Positions 15,208-23,355 of a stretch of DNA of 31,318 bases are shown here, one piece after another. The stretch comes from Bacteroidota bacterium (GTDB lineage Bacteria > Bacteroidota > Bacteroidia > Sphingobacteriales > Sphingobacteriaceae). Positions within the stretch are counted from its first letter, which is position 1, and each line of letters starts with the position of its first letter. The notes beneath the pieces are model-generated. The model did no database searches, was not told where the DNA came from, and was given only the letters and a program-made list of their open reading frames with translations. Location: positions 1-31,318 of the forward strand of contig JABDBT010000013.1 of the NCBI GenBank assembly GCA_013288465.1, given 5' to 3'. The position numbers and the translations under genes were made by a program.

Positions 15208-16656
15208 TCAAGCCAGCACCCACGTATCCTTACTGCCGCCGCCCTGCGAGCTGTTTACCACCAATGAGCCTTCTTTAAGGGCAACCCTGGTCAACCCGCC
15301 CGGCACTATCTCAATGCCATCGGGCCCGCAAAGTGCATAAGGCCGCAGGTCTATCCGGCGTGGCTGCAATATGCCCTGCAAATAACAGGGCGCTGCCGAC
15401 AGGCTTATTGTTGGCTGCGCGATAAAGTTGCGCGGGTCTTTTAATATCTCTTTTTTATAATCGCTTATTTCTTCGTCTGTTGCCGCGTGGCCCATCAGCA
15501 TTCCATACCCGCCACTGCCGTTGGTGCGTTTTATCACCATATTGTTCATGTTTTTAAACACATGTTCGCGCTCGTCGGGGTTGCCCAATTGGTGGGTGGG
15601 CACATTTTTTAATATCGGCTCTTCGTTTAAATAATAGCGTATCATATCGGGCACATAAGTATATACTGCCTTATCATCGGCTACGCCGTTGCCCATCGCG
15701 TTTACAATAGCTACATTGCCTTTGCGGTAAGCACCCATTATGCCCGCAACGCCCAGCATGCTCGATGGGTTAAAAATCAATGGGTCTAAATACTCATCAT
15801 CAACCCGGCGGTATATTACATCAACCTGCTGCAGCCCGGTGGTGGTTTTCATATATACTTTATGGTTGTTAACCACCAAATCGCGCCCCTCAACCAGCTC
15901 AATACCCATTAAGCGGGCCAGCGTGGTATGTTCAAAATAAGCCGAATTGTATATGCCCGGGCTTAACAGCACGATATTAGGATTGGCAATATGCCGCGGC
16001 GACAGTGCCAGCAAGTTTTTATACAATAAAGAAGGATACCCGGTAACGCTGCGCACACCGCATTGCGGCAGTAGATCGGGGAAAAGGCGTTTGGTTATTT
16101 CGCGGTTCTCCAGCATGTAGCTTACACCCGATGGGGTGCGCAGGTTATCTTCCAGTACATAAAACGTACCGTCGGAATCGCGTATCAGGTCGATACCCGA
16201 AATATGGATATAAATATCAAACGGAACCTGCAGCTGGTACATTTCGCGCAGAAAATGCGGGCACGAGTAAATGATATCAATAGGCACTATGCCATCCTTA
16301 ACAATAAACTGGTTATGGTAAATATCCTTTAAAAAATGGTTAAGGGCCGTCAAGCGCTGTTTAATACCCCTCTCTATAAATGCCCACTCGGAGGCGGTGA
16401 TAATGCGCGGGATAATATCAAACGGAAATATCTTTTCAATCCCCTCGCCGCTGTTATATACGGTAAAAGTTATGCCCTGGCTCATAAAAAGCCGCTGGGC
16501 CAGTTCTTCCTTTTTGGTTAGGTCGTCGGCCGATTCATTAGCGATATAGTCAATTACTTTACGGTAATGTTCGCGCACATGATTATCAGCGCCATACATC
16601 TCGTCCCAAACGCCGCCAATGGGGTTGTATTTATCAAAATAAGCTGATTCTTGCAT
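15208..16656 (-). CDS. Circularly permuted ATP-grasp type 2 protein (DUF404/DUF407)
   Basis: 482 residues. The N-terminal YNPIGGVWDEMYG, the segments DIIPRIITASEWAFIERGIKQR and VLEDNLRTPSGVSYMLENR, and the later KRTNGSGGYGMLMG all match the CP_ATPgrasp family. ATP-grasp enzymes form amide bonds through an acyl-phosphate, and this family is predicted to be a peptide or amidoligase. It leads the cluster on the minus strand and is followed by the alpha-E and transglutaminase-like genes. No proteasome-like Anbu gene, sometimes linked to this set, is in the window. The product is not known. Confidence 0.92.
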   Translation of the reverse strand: MQESAYFDKYNPIGGVWDEMYGADNHVREHYRKVIDYIANESADDLTKKEELAQRLFMSQGITFTVYNSGEGIEKIFPFDIIPRIITASEWAFIERGIKQRLTALNHFLKDIYHNQFIVKDGIVPIDIIYSCPHFLREMYQLQVPFDIYIHISGIDLIRDSDGTFYVLEDNLRTPSGVSYMLENREITKRLFPDLLPQCGVRSVTGYPSLLYKNLLALSPRHIANPNIVLLSPGIYNSAYFEHTTLARLMGIELVEGRDLVVNNHKVYMKTTTGLQQVDVIYRRVDDEYLDPLIFNPSSMLGVAGIMGAYRKGNVAIVNAMGNGVADDKAVYTYVPDMIRYYLNEEPILKNVPTHQLGNPDEREHVFKNMNNMVIKRTNGSGGYGMLMGHAATDEEISDYKKEILKDPRNFIAQPTISLSAAPCYLQGILQPRRIDLRPYALCGPDGIEIVPGGLTRVALKEGSLVVNSSQGGGSKDTWVLA

Positions 16657-17053
16657 GAATTAAAAACGCGATAAATAAAATATATAACCAGTTACTTTTT
16701 AAAACCGTAATTTATGAAGTGTTTTTGAAAAAAAACGAATGATTTGCCAATTATTTTAATTGATTTTCAATTTTTATTCAATTTGGCATTAAAAATTACA
16801 AATTTTTCCTTGAAAAACATACCGTAGTCGGCTATCTTTTTGAAAGATAGTAAAATTTGCCGGTAAAAATCAAACCAAAAGCAAAAAATGGAAGTATTGA
16901 TTTGGAATAGCCTAATGAGAACCGGGAAGGCAGTAACACAGGGAAGAAAACTATAGAAAGGAGAATTCAGCCAGGTTACCTCAATATAGAAAAGCAATAA
17001 ACTCGTTTTCTTTTTATCTTGATTCCTGGCTCTTGATTCCTGACGCTCAATAA
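16657..17053. other. AT-rich intergenic region with hairpin and 14-base tandem words
   Basis: No gene is supported. A perfect 8-bp hairpin with a ttg loop (ctatcttt 16832-16839 with aaagatag 16843-16850) and two 14-base tandem copies starting cttgattcctg (17018 and 17032) are seen. The latter are similar in style to the word tracts at 376-440 and 15000-15200. The upstream promoter of the ATP-grasp gene must lie in the right part, but no clear TAnnTTTG was found. Confidence 0.5.
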
Positions 17054-17563
17054 TCAGGCTATCGCAATCGCCTCGTTTTGCGGCACAACCAAAAAGTTAG
17101 CAAATGTTACGGTTAACTGCCCGTGATTCCATTCGCCTTTAGGCGCATCAAAATAAAGGTAATTTGGCTCTGATGGATATATTTTGCTGGCATTTATATC
17201 ATATTGCCCGCTGTCGTTATCCTTACCCATTGCAAACTGGTTTGAGTAGCTATTTTCATCGGCAGTAGATTCGCCGGGATGATAGGTAGTAGTTAAATAA
17301 ATACCTTTTGAATACCACTGCGGGCCGGTCCAGGTTACGGTAACGGGGTAATTGTTTTTGTTGATCACCTTAAATTTCACAGCTAAAGTTTTACCGTTCA
17401 TCACCACCCACGATAAATAAACAGTTACGCCATTCTTTTCATGAAAAAAACGGTATTGCCCCGGCGCTGGTTCCGGAACAGTGTAGCTATGATCGGGACT
17501 GTTTTGTGCAAAAGCAATAATTGTAATTAACCCTGCCAGTATGATTATAATATATGTTGCCAT
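17054..17563 (-). CDS. Secreted protein of unknown function
   Basis: 169 residues from the ATG at 17563; the frame could be extended to 17605 only with a TTG start, so the ATG directly before the signal peptide is preferred. MATYIIIILAGLITIIAFAQ is a signal peptide or anchor. The rest is beta-rich: YRFFHEKNGVTVYLSWVVMNGKTLAVKFKVINKNNYPVTVTW resembles an immunoglobulin-like or intracellular-delivery type strand arrangement in which proteins bind or cover other factors. No motif identifies it. It is divergent from the operon at 17788, with the hairpin at 17637-17677 between them. Confidence 0.65.
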   Translation of the reverse strand: MATYIIIILAGLITIIAFAQNSPDHSYTVPEPAPGQYRFFHEKNGVTVYLSWVVMNGKTLAVKFKVINKNNYPVTVTWTGPQWYSKGIYLTTTYHPGESTADENSYSNQFAMGKDNDSGQYDINASKIYPSEPNYLYFDAPKGEWNHGQLTVTFANFLVVPQNEAIAIA

Positions 17564-17636
17564 AACGGTAAAAATTAAATTGTTTTCAAATTGAGACGTT
17601 AACAATTCAAATGTCAGCAGAAATAAAAAAATAACT

Positions 17637-17677
17637 TACCGTAAAATCACCCTTTTTAATAGGGTGATTTCACGGTA
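17637..17677. promoter_or_regulatory. Strong inverted repeat between divergent genes
   Basis: taccgtaaaatcaccct (17637-17653) pairs with agggtgatttcacggta (17661-17677) over 17 bp with one mismatch around a seven-base loop. The word ttaaaaagggtga just after it repeats part of the arm. It lies upstream of both neighbouring genes, so an operator or 5' leader element is more likely than a terminator. Confidence 0.55.
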
Positions 17678-17787
17678 TTAAAAAGGGTGAAAGTGTATGT
17701 TGATAATGTGGAGGTTAATGCTGAGTTTAGTGTTCGTAAATCACAATTTAACTACTATTAACTTTTATACTTAAACCCCCAACAATT

Positions 17788-18348
17788 ATGGAAAATTCAA
17801 CATCAGGATTTAGTAAAATCATCGGCTATCTGGCTATCCTTATCATTGGCTTCGGGCTGGGCTACTGGCTATCTCATAAAACGGGACAAGGTAGCAATAG
17901 CTCTTCAATGGGCGATACTACGTATTTGTCCGGCCCTCATTCACACCGTATATCTGATAGCCTGGCTCACAAGCTTATGGCCGATTATATTAATGAAAAC
18001 GATACAACCCGCAGGCCTATAAAAAACGATAGCGGCCAAAATTTAAGAGGCTTTTTTATTAACAGGCAACCATTAGATAACATCTTAAAAAATAAAAGCA
18101 TTGGCGGCATCAGCATCTACCTTGGGGTTGATAGCCTGGCCCACGCAACAGGCAATAAAAACAAAGTATATACTTTAATTTACATGGGTGGGAGCTATAA
18201 CCCAAAATTCAAATTAGGCGGCACCGAATCAAAAATTTTTAATAAAATCACTGGAAGTGATACGTCAACATATGATTTTGCGGAACCATGCCCAAATGCA
18301 TGCGGAACTTTTTTAACCGTGAAGACCAACGGCAAAACCAAAAAATAG
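17788..18348 (+). CDS. Membrane-anchored protein of unknown function
   Basis: 186 residues. One membrane span (residues 11-29, IIGYLAILIIGFGLGYWLS) at the N-terminus places the rest outside the cytoplasm. After a polar low-complexity linker the domain has ISDSLAHKLMADYIN, NRQPLDNILKNKSIGGISIYLGVD, YTLIYMGG and a C-terminal PCPNACGT that could hold a disulfide. I do not recognise the family. It begins the operon with a multi-pass membrane protein (3 bases between them), a histidine kinase and a response regulator, so it may be an accessory or sensed partner of that system. Confidence 0.75.
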   Translation: MENSTSGFSKIIGYLAILIIGFGLGYWLSHKTGQGSNSSSMGDTTYLSGPHSHRISDSLAHKLMADYINENDTTRRPIKNDSGQNLRGFFINRQPLDNILKNKSIGGISIYLGVDSLAHATGNKNKVYTLIYMGGSYNPKFKLGGTESKIFNKITGSDTSTYDFAEPCPNACGTFLTVKTNGKTKK

Positions 18349-18351
18349 ATC

Positions 18352-19014
18352 ATGACGTTAGTTTTTTCTATCTATCTTCTAATATTGACCATCATTACTT
18401 TAAATGGGATAGTCAGGTTTAATAAGCTGACTGTACCGTTTAAAGTTTTGACGGTGCTAATGCTCATAACTTTAATCAGCGAGATCACCTCAAGGATATT
18501 AGTTGCCAGGATCAGGAACAGCAGCCCACCTTACCATATATTGGTTATCCTTGAATTTGCGGCGACAGCATTTATATATAGCCGGTTAATAACGGGGTGG
18601 CGCCTGCATAAACTGGTGTTGTTGTCTATTATCCCGTTTACCATCTTGTCTGTGGCAAATACACTTTTTGTTCAAAATTTTCTCTCGTTCCCATCCCTGC
18701 CCATAATGCTATCCTATATTATATTTATTGCATTTGCGTTGATCTTATTTATACAAATGCTCGATTCGCCAAAAGAAATAACTATTTTTAAACAAAGTGT
18801 ATTTTGGTTTAACAGTGCAATACTCATTTATTCGGTAACAGTGCCAATATGTTTCGGCGTTTTGAATTATATGACCAGGCATCATTTAAATAATGCGTTG
18901 TTGGGTGATCTTTTATTATATTTTACGTTGATCTATTACCTAACAATCGGGTACGCCATACATATAGATAAAAAGCAAGGTAACCGGCATATATCCGGCG
19001 TATATAATGAATAG
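18352..19014 (+). CDS. Multi-pass membrane protein
   Basis: 220 residues, six to seven hydrophobic segments, N-terminus very hydrophobic, and a short basic tail (HIDKKQGNRH). It has no recognisable enzyme motif. It overlaps the histidine kinase start by 8 bases, which implies coupled translation, and resembles the membrane sensor modules that precede NarL-type kinases in Bacteroidota. It may be the input unit of the system, because the kinase itself has only one membrane span. Confidence 0.75.
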   Translation: MTLVFSIYLLILTIITLNGIVRFNKLTVPFKVLTVLMLITLISEITSRILVARIRNSSPPYHILVILEFAATAFIYSRLITGWRLHKLVLLSIIPFTILSVANTLFVQNFLSFPSLPIMLSYIIFIAFALILFIQMLDSPKEITIFKQSVFWFNSAILIYSVTVPICFGVLNYMTRHHLNNALLGDLLLYFTLIYYLTIGYAIHIDKKQGNRHISGVYNE

Positions 19015-19819
19015 CTTACCGCAGGATATTGACATTTACCTGATACTGCTGGCTGTTACCATTTTATTAACAGGGCTTGCCGGTTTTATTATTTATTTTC
19101 TTGTTTTGTACCGAAAAAAGCAATTGTTAAATTCAATTGAGCGCGAAAAATTAGCTATTGAATTTGACCAGGAAATAATTAAAACACAAGTGGAAGTACA
19201 GGAGCAAACCATGCAAACCATTGGCACCGACCTGCATGACAATATTGGCCAGCTGTTAAGCCTTACCTCGTTAACATTGAACTCAATTGAGTTAGATGAA
19301 CCGGCCAAAGCCAGGCAAAAAATTGATGCTTCGATTGAGCTTACTATACGTTCAATTAAAGAACTGCGCTTGCTGGGTAAATTATTGGAAGGCGATCAAT
19401 TGGTAGCTTTAGGCTTGCAGGAAGCTATCCGTCATGAAATTACCTGGATGGAGAAGTCGGGAAAATATAAAATCACATATAATGTGAACGGTAAAGAACC
19501 GGCTCAAAAAAATGCGGGTAAAAACCTTATTCTCTTTAGGATGATGCAGGAAATTTTGAATAATATTATTAAACATGCCGCTGCAACGCAAATAATTATC
19601 GAACTTCAATACCTGGAAGAGGCTACCCAATTACAGATAGTTGATAATGGCAGGGGCTTTGACCCTGATGGATTGCCCGCTGCAAAAAAAGGCATGGGTT
19701 TATATAATATGCACAAGAGGGCCGGGATAATTGGCGGCGAGGTTTCCATTAAATCGCATCCCGGCAAAGGCACATGGATAGATATCATTATACCTCATAC
19801 CCAAAATGAAGAAGAATAA
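19007..19819 (+). CDS. Sensor histidine kinase, NarX/DesK type (HisKA_3)
   Basis: 270 residues. One membrane span (about 11-35) is followed by a coiled-coil-like stretch and the HisKA_3 dimerisation domain with phosphoacceptor H77 in GTDLHDNIGQ. The HATPase domain has the N box EILNNIIKHA, G1 box DNGRGFD and G2 box GMGLYNMHKRA. The partner is the response regulator that starts 14 bases before its end. With only one membrane span, it probably receives input from the membrane protein upstream. Confidence 0.93.
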   Translation: MNSLPQDIDIYLILLAVTILLTGLAGFIIYFLVLYRKKQLLNSIEREKLAIEFDQEIIKTQVEVQEQTMQTIGTDLHDNIGQLLSLTSLTLNSIELDEPAKARQKIDASIELTIRSIKELRLLGKLLEGDQLVALGLQEAIRHEITWMEKSGKYKITYNVNGKEPAQKNAGKNLILFRMMQEILNNIIKHAAATQIIIELQYLEEATQLQIVDNGRGFDPDGLPAAKKGMGLYNMHKRAGIIGGEVSIKSHPGKGTWIDIIIPHTQNEEE

Positions 19820-20453
19820 AATTTCGATAGCCATTGTTGACGATCATACCCTTTTCAGGAATGGCGTGGCAGCCCTTATGGGCGAATTTGATGAGCTAAA
19901 AGTTGTTTTCCAGGCAGGCGATGGGCAGCAACTACAACAAATGATAACTAAGCACCCGCTGCCCGAAGTAATATTGATGGATATTAATATGCCGGTAATG
20001 GATGGCTATGATACCACCCAATGGCTTAAAACAAATTATCCGCAGATAAAAGTATTGGCGCTAAGTATGTTTGAGGACGATAAAGCAGTGCTGCGCATGA
20101 TACAATGCGGCGCTGCGGGTTACGTGTTAAAAGAATCAAAACCAAAGGAACTGCTGGAAGCCATAAAAATTATTGATGCGAAGGGCGTATATATTAATGA
20201 ACTGGTTTCAGGGAAGCTTATCCGTTCGATGGCGGGTAAAGAGGAAGTGCCGCCGGCCTTATCTGACAAGGAGTTGGAGTTTTTGAAAATGTGCTGCACT
20301 GAATTAAATTACGTAGAAATTGCCGAGAAGATGTGCATAAGCTACCGCACCATTGATAATTACCGCGATTCGCTCTTTGTAAAGTTAAATTTAAAGTCGC
20401 GCACCGGCCTTGTGTTGTACGCGGTTCAAACGGGCGTGTATAAATTTGAATAA
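19806..20453 (+). CDS. LuxR/NarL-family response regulator
   Basis: 215 residues. Receiver domain with acidic pair D12-D13, phosphoacceptor D59 (LMDINMP), S87 and K109. The C-terminal HTH (about 150-212) has LSDKELEFLKMCCTELNYVEIAEKMCISYRTIDNYRDSLFVKLN, a LuxR-type DNA-binding fold. It overlaps the kinase gene by 14 bases; together they form a two-component pair. The regulon is unknown; the inverted repeat at 17637-17677 is a possible target. Confidence 0.95.
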   Translation: MKKNKISIAIVDDHTLFRNGVAALMGEFDELKVVFQAGDGQQLQQMITKHPLPEVILMDINMPVMDGYDTTQWLKTNYPQIKVLALSMFEDDKAVLRMIQCGAAGYVLKESKPKELLEAIKIIDAKGVYINELVSGKLIRSMAGKEEVPPALSDKELEFLKMCCTELNYVEIAEKMCISYRTIDNYRDSLFVKLNLKSRTGLVLYAVQTGVYKFE

Positions 20454-20455
20454 TA

Positions 20456-20479
20456 GGGTAAAATTATACCCGTTTTTGC
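20456..20479 (+). terminator. Terminator of the two-component operon
   Basis: A short gggta/taccc hairpin (20456-20460 with 20467-20471) directly follows the stop codon and is followed by gttttt. The stem is only 5 bp, so it may be weak. Confidence 0.45.
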
Positions 20480-20580
20480 TTTTGTTCAACTTCTTTTTTA
20501 GATTTAGGCAGACAATATACTTTTACGTATTTGCTTCAAATTATTGATGAACTGATACTATTGGCTTATTGACCGCACAA

Positions 20581-20588
20581 TAATCTTG
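20581..20588 (+). promoter_or_regulatory. Candidate promoter of the S9 peptidase gene
   Basis: TAATCTTG (7 of 8 to TAnnTTTG) lies 17 bases after a TTG at 20561-20563, a spacing used by Bacteroidota promoters. The leader would be about 45 bases. Confidence 0.4.
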
Positions 20589-20638
20589 TACCATCAGCAC
20601 GGTGCGCGACAAAAAACAGATCCACTTATCTCATTTTT

Positions 20639-23125
20639 ATGAAAAAAACTTACTTCCTGTTCCTTTTCTTATTATTTGCTTTTGGGGTTAATGCACAAAC
20701 AACTGTGCCTGCACCTGTTAAAGCTAACTATCAATTGGCATCAAGATTTTCGCCAAAAAAACTTCAAAAAATTGTTTTCTCAACCGCTGTAGATGCGCGC
20801 TGGCTAAAACTATCAAACCGGTTTTGGTACGTTTATGAAACTACCGATATTAAAAACTGGTATTTAGTTGACCCGGCGCAGCGATCAAAAAAACTAATGT
20901 TCAGCAATGAGAAATTAGCCGCGCAAATAACCCTTATTGTTAAAGACCCGTTTGACGCGCAGCATCTACCTATAGAAAATTTAAAGTTCACCAGGGACGA
21001 AAAAAGCATCCAGTTTGAGCTCAAAAGCTCTATCGACGAAGTAAAAAAAGACCGCAAGGATAAAAAAGCTGCCGACTCGTTAGAAAAAAAGACCTTCTAT
21101 TTTACCTACAACCTGCAAACCGACCAGCTGGCTGAGCTTAAAAACTTTGATAAAGTGAAACCCAAACCCAACTGGGCTTCCATAGCGCCTGATAGTTCGG
21201 CAATTGTTTTTTCAAAAAACAATAACCTGTACTGGATGGATAAGGATAACTATAAAAAAGCGGTAAAAAATGAAGACGACAGCACCGTTGTTGAGCACCA
21301 GCTAACCAAGGATGGTGTTGAAAATTATGCCTACGGCAGTTCGCGGGGTGATGAAACCAATGTTGACTTACTAAAAGATAAAAAGAAACGCAAACCATCG
21401 GAGGTATTATGGTCGCCCGATTCAAAAAACTTTGTGCTTATACGCACCGATGAACGTAAGATAAAAGACCTGTGGGTAATTAATAGCATTGCCGACCCAC
21501 GGCCCACCCTGCAAACCTATAAATACCAGATGCCGGGCGAAAAGGAAAACCCGGGTAAGGAAATGATCCTGTTTGATTTTGCGGCAAAAACCTATAAGAA
21601 ATTGAATGTAGGCTTGTTTAAAGATCAGGAATTGGATATATGGCAGCAGCCTACCATGCAGAAAAACCGCGACGATGAATTTGTTCCGTCGGTATGGCTG
21701 GGTACTGCTGCTAAGTTCTACTTTTATCGTACCGGGCGCGATCTGAAAAAAATAGATGTGTGCAGCGTAGATGTGCAAACCGGCAATGTAACCGTGCAGG
21801 TGCAGGAGCGCATGAACACTTATGTAGAAATAACCCGGCCCGGCCTGATTGATGGCGGCAAGGAACTGGTAGAATGGAGCGAACGCGACGGCTGGAGCCA
21901 TTTTTACCTGTATGACAATGCCGGTAACCTGAAAAACCAGATCACCTCGGGGTCATTCCACTGCGACGAAATTGTAAAAATTGACGAGAAGAACCGGGTA
22001 CTATATTTTACCGCATCGGGCCGCGAACCTAATGAAGACCCTTATTATGTTCACCTGTACAGCATTGGCCTCGATGGGCATAACCTTCGGTTATTAGATC
22101 CCGGTAACTTTACCCATACCAGCAGCTTAAATGACAATACTACCTTTTTTGTAAACAACTTTTCGCGGGTTAACGCGGGGCCGAGATCTGTGCTGTGTGA
22201 TTATATGGGCACCAAGATCATGGACCTCGAAGCCGCCGACCTATCACAACTAATGGCTACAGGCTATAAATTCCCCGAGCCTTTTAAAGTTAAGGCCGAT
22301 GATGGCATTACTGATCTGTTTGGCGTAATGTATAAACCATTTGATTTTGACCCGGCTAAAAAATACCCCATTATTGAATACGTTTACCCCGGCCCGCAAA
22401 CCGAAGCGGTAAACTCAGCGTTTAGCGCGCGGATGGACAATGTTGACCGCCTGGCGCAATTAGGCTTTATTGTAGTAACCGTGGGTAACCGCGGCGGCAG
22501 CCCCGAGCGTTCAAAATGGTATCATAACTACGGCTATGGCAACCTGCGCGATTATGGCCTGGCCGATAAAAAAGCAACCGTTGAGCAATTAGCCGACAGG
22601 TACCCTTTCATAGATATTAACCGGGTGGGTATTACCGGCCACTCGGGCGGCGGGTTTATGAGTACTGCGGCTATATTGGTATATCCCGATTTCTTTAAAG
22701 TAGCGGTATCAGAATCGGGCAATCATGATAACAGCGTATATAACCGCTGGTGGAGCGAAAAGCATAATGGCGTTAAAGAAACCATTACGCCAAAGGGCGA
22801 CACCACTTTTCAATATACCATTGATAAAAACCCCGAACTGGCTAAAAACCTGAAAGGTAATTTATTGCTCTCAACCGGCGACATCGATAATAACGTAAGC
22901 CCTGCCAACACCATACGTTTAATGAACGCGCTTATCAAAGCCAACAAACGGTTTGACTTTGTGCTGCTGCCCGGCCAGCGCCATGGCTATGGCGATATGA
23001 CCGAGTACTTTTTTTGGCGCAAGGCCGACTATTTTGTTGAGCACCTGTTGGGCGATTTTTCGCAACCAGTTGATATGATTGAAATGGACAGGGATATGGA
23101 AATGACCAATAAGAAAAAGCCATAG
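20639..23125 (+). CDS. S9 family peptidase (dipeptidyl peptidase IV-like)
   Basis: 828 residues. A Sec signal peptide ends near MNAQ-like GVNAQ. The first about 570 residues form a beta-propeller region, and the C-terminal alpha/beta-hydrolase has the triad S669 (GHSGGG), D750 (DIDNNV) and H782 (QRHGYGD). Such enzymes cut dipeptides or tripeptides after proline or alanine. The GHSGGG form replaces the more usual GWSYGG, which is typical of the prolyl tripeptidyl and other S9B/S9C-like branches. The exported position suits digestion of peptides in the periplasm or outside. Single gene with the terminator at 23153. Confidence 0.93.
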   Translation: MKKTYFLFLFLLFAFGVNAQTTVPAPVKANYQLASRFSPKKLQKIVFSTAVDARWLKLSNRFWYVYETTDIKNWYLVDPAQRSKKLMFSNEKLAAQITLIVKDPFDAQHLPIENLKFTRDEKSIQFELKSSIDEVKKDRKDKKAADSLEKKTFYFTYNLQTDQLAELKNFDKVKPKPNWASIAPDSSAIVFSKNNNLYWMDKDNYKKAVKNEDDSTVVEHQLTKDGVENYAYGSSRGDETNVDLLKDKKKRKPSEVLWSPDSKNFVLIRTDERKIKDLWVINSIADPRPTLQTYKYQMPGEKENPGKEMILFDFAAKTYKKLNVGLFKDQELDIWQQPTMQKNRDDEFVPSVWLGTAAKFYFYRTGRDLKKIDVCSVDVQTGNVTVQVQERMNTYVEITRPGLIDGGKELVEWSERDGWSHFYLYDNAGNLKNQITSGSFHCDEIVKIDEKNRVLYFTASGREPNEDPYYVHLYSIGLDGHNLRLLDPGNFTHTSSLNDNTTFFVNNFSRVNAGPRSVLCDYMGTKIMDLEAADLSQLMATGYKFPEPFKVKADDGITDLFGVMYKPFDFDPAKKYPIIEYVYPGPQTEAVNSAFSARMDNVDRLAQLGFIVVTVGNRGGSPERSKWYHNYGYGNLRDYGLADKKATVEQLADRYPFIDINRVGITGHSGGGFMSTAAILVYPDFFKVAVSESGNHDNSVYNRWWSEKHNGVKETITPKGDTTFQYTIDKNPELAKNLKGNLLLSTGDIDNNVSPANTIRLMNALIKANKRFDFVLLPGQRHGYGDMTEYFFWRKADYFVEHLLGDFSQPVDMIEMDRDMEMTNKKKP

Positions 23126-23152
23126 TACTATTCGGTTACCTCACGGGCCATC

Positions 23153-23184
23153 AAAGCCGCTTTATAAAAGTAGGGCGGCTTTTT
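23153..23184 (+). terminator. Terminator after the S9 peptidase gene
   Basis: aaagccgc (23153-23160) pairs with gcggcttt (23175-23182), followed by a T-rich tail (ttgatttt). Confidence 0.75.
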
Positions 23185-23214
23185 GATTTTCTGTAGTTGG
23201 AGACAAGCATACTA

Positions 23215-23237
23215 ACCCGAAGTTTCAAACTTCGGGT
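23215..23237. repeat. Perfect 11-bp palindrome
   Basis: acccgaagttt and aaacttcgggt flank a single C. Such cccgaagttt palindromes look like dispersed intergenic repeats. It lies after a separate terminator, so it is not needed for termination. Confidence 0.6.
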
Positions 23238-23355
23238 AGTGGGGTGTTTGGACGAAGAGGTACGCGCGCGCTATAATGCTGACTAAAAATATTTAACCCG
23301 TGGGCTGTTTAAACTATTCGTCAATTTATTAATCTTATTTATAAAATTCAACCTT

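Noticed and set aside
15030..15278. 82-codon plus-strand frame between the ATP-grasp and alpha-E genes
   Set aside because: Built from the repeat words of the spacer and overlapping the end of the ATP-grasp gene on the other strand; no protein-like features.
16767..16997. 76-codon minus-strand frame in the spacer upstream of the ATP-grasp gene
   Set aside because: Phenylalanine-rich from AT-rich DNA, no family motif, no clean signal peptide, no promoter, and it covers a palindrome.
21422..21901. 159-codon minus-strand frame inside the S9 peptidase gene
   Set aside because: Lies wholly within a well-supported gene on the other strand and shows no family motif.
23153..23237. Pair of hairpins after the S9 gene considered as one CRISPR-like or attC structure
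   Set aside because: One is a standard terminator with a T tail and the other an unrelated palindrome; there is no repeat-spacer regularity or integrase.
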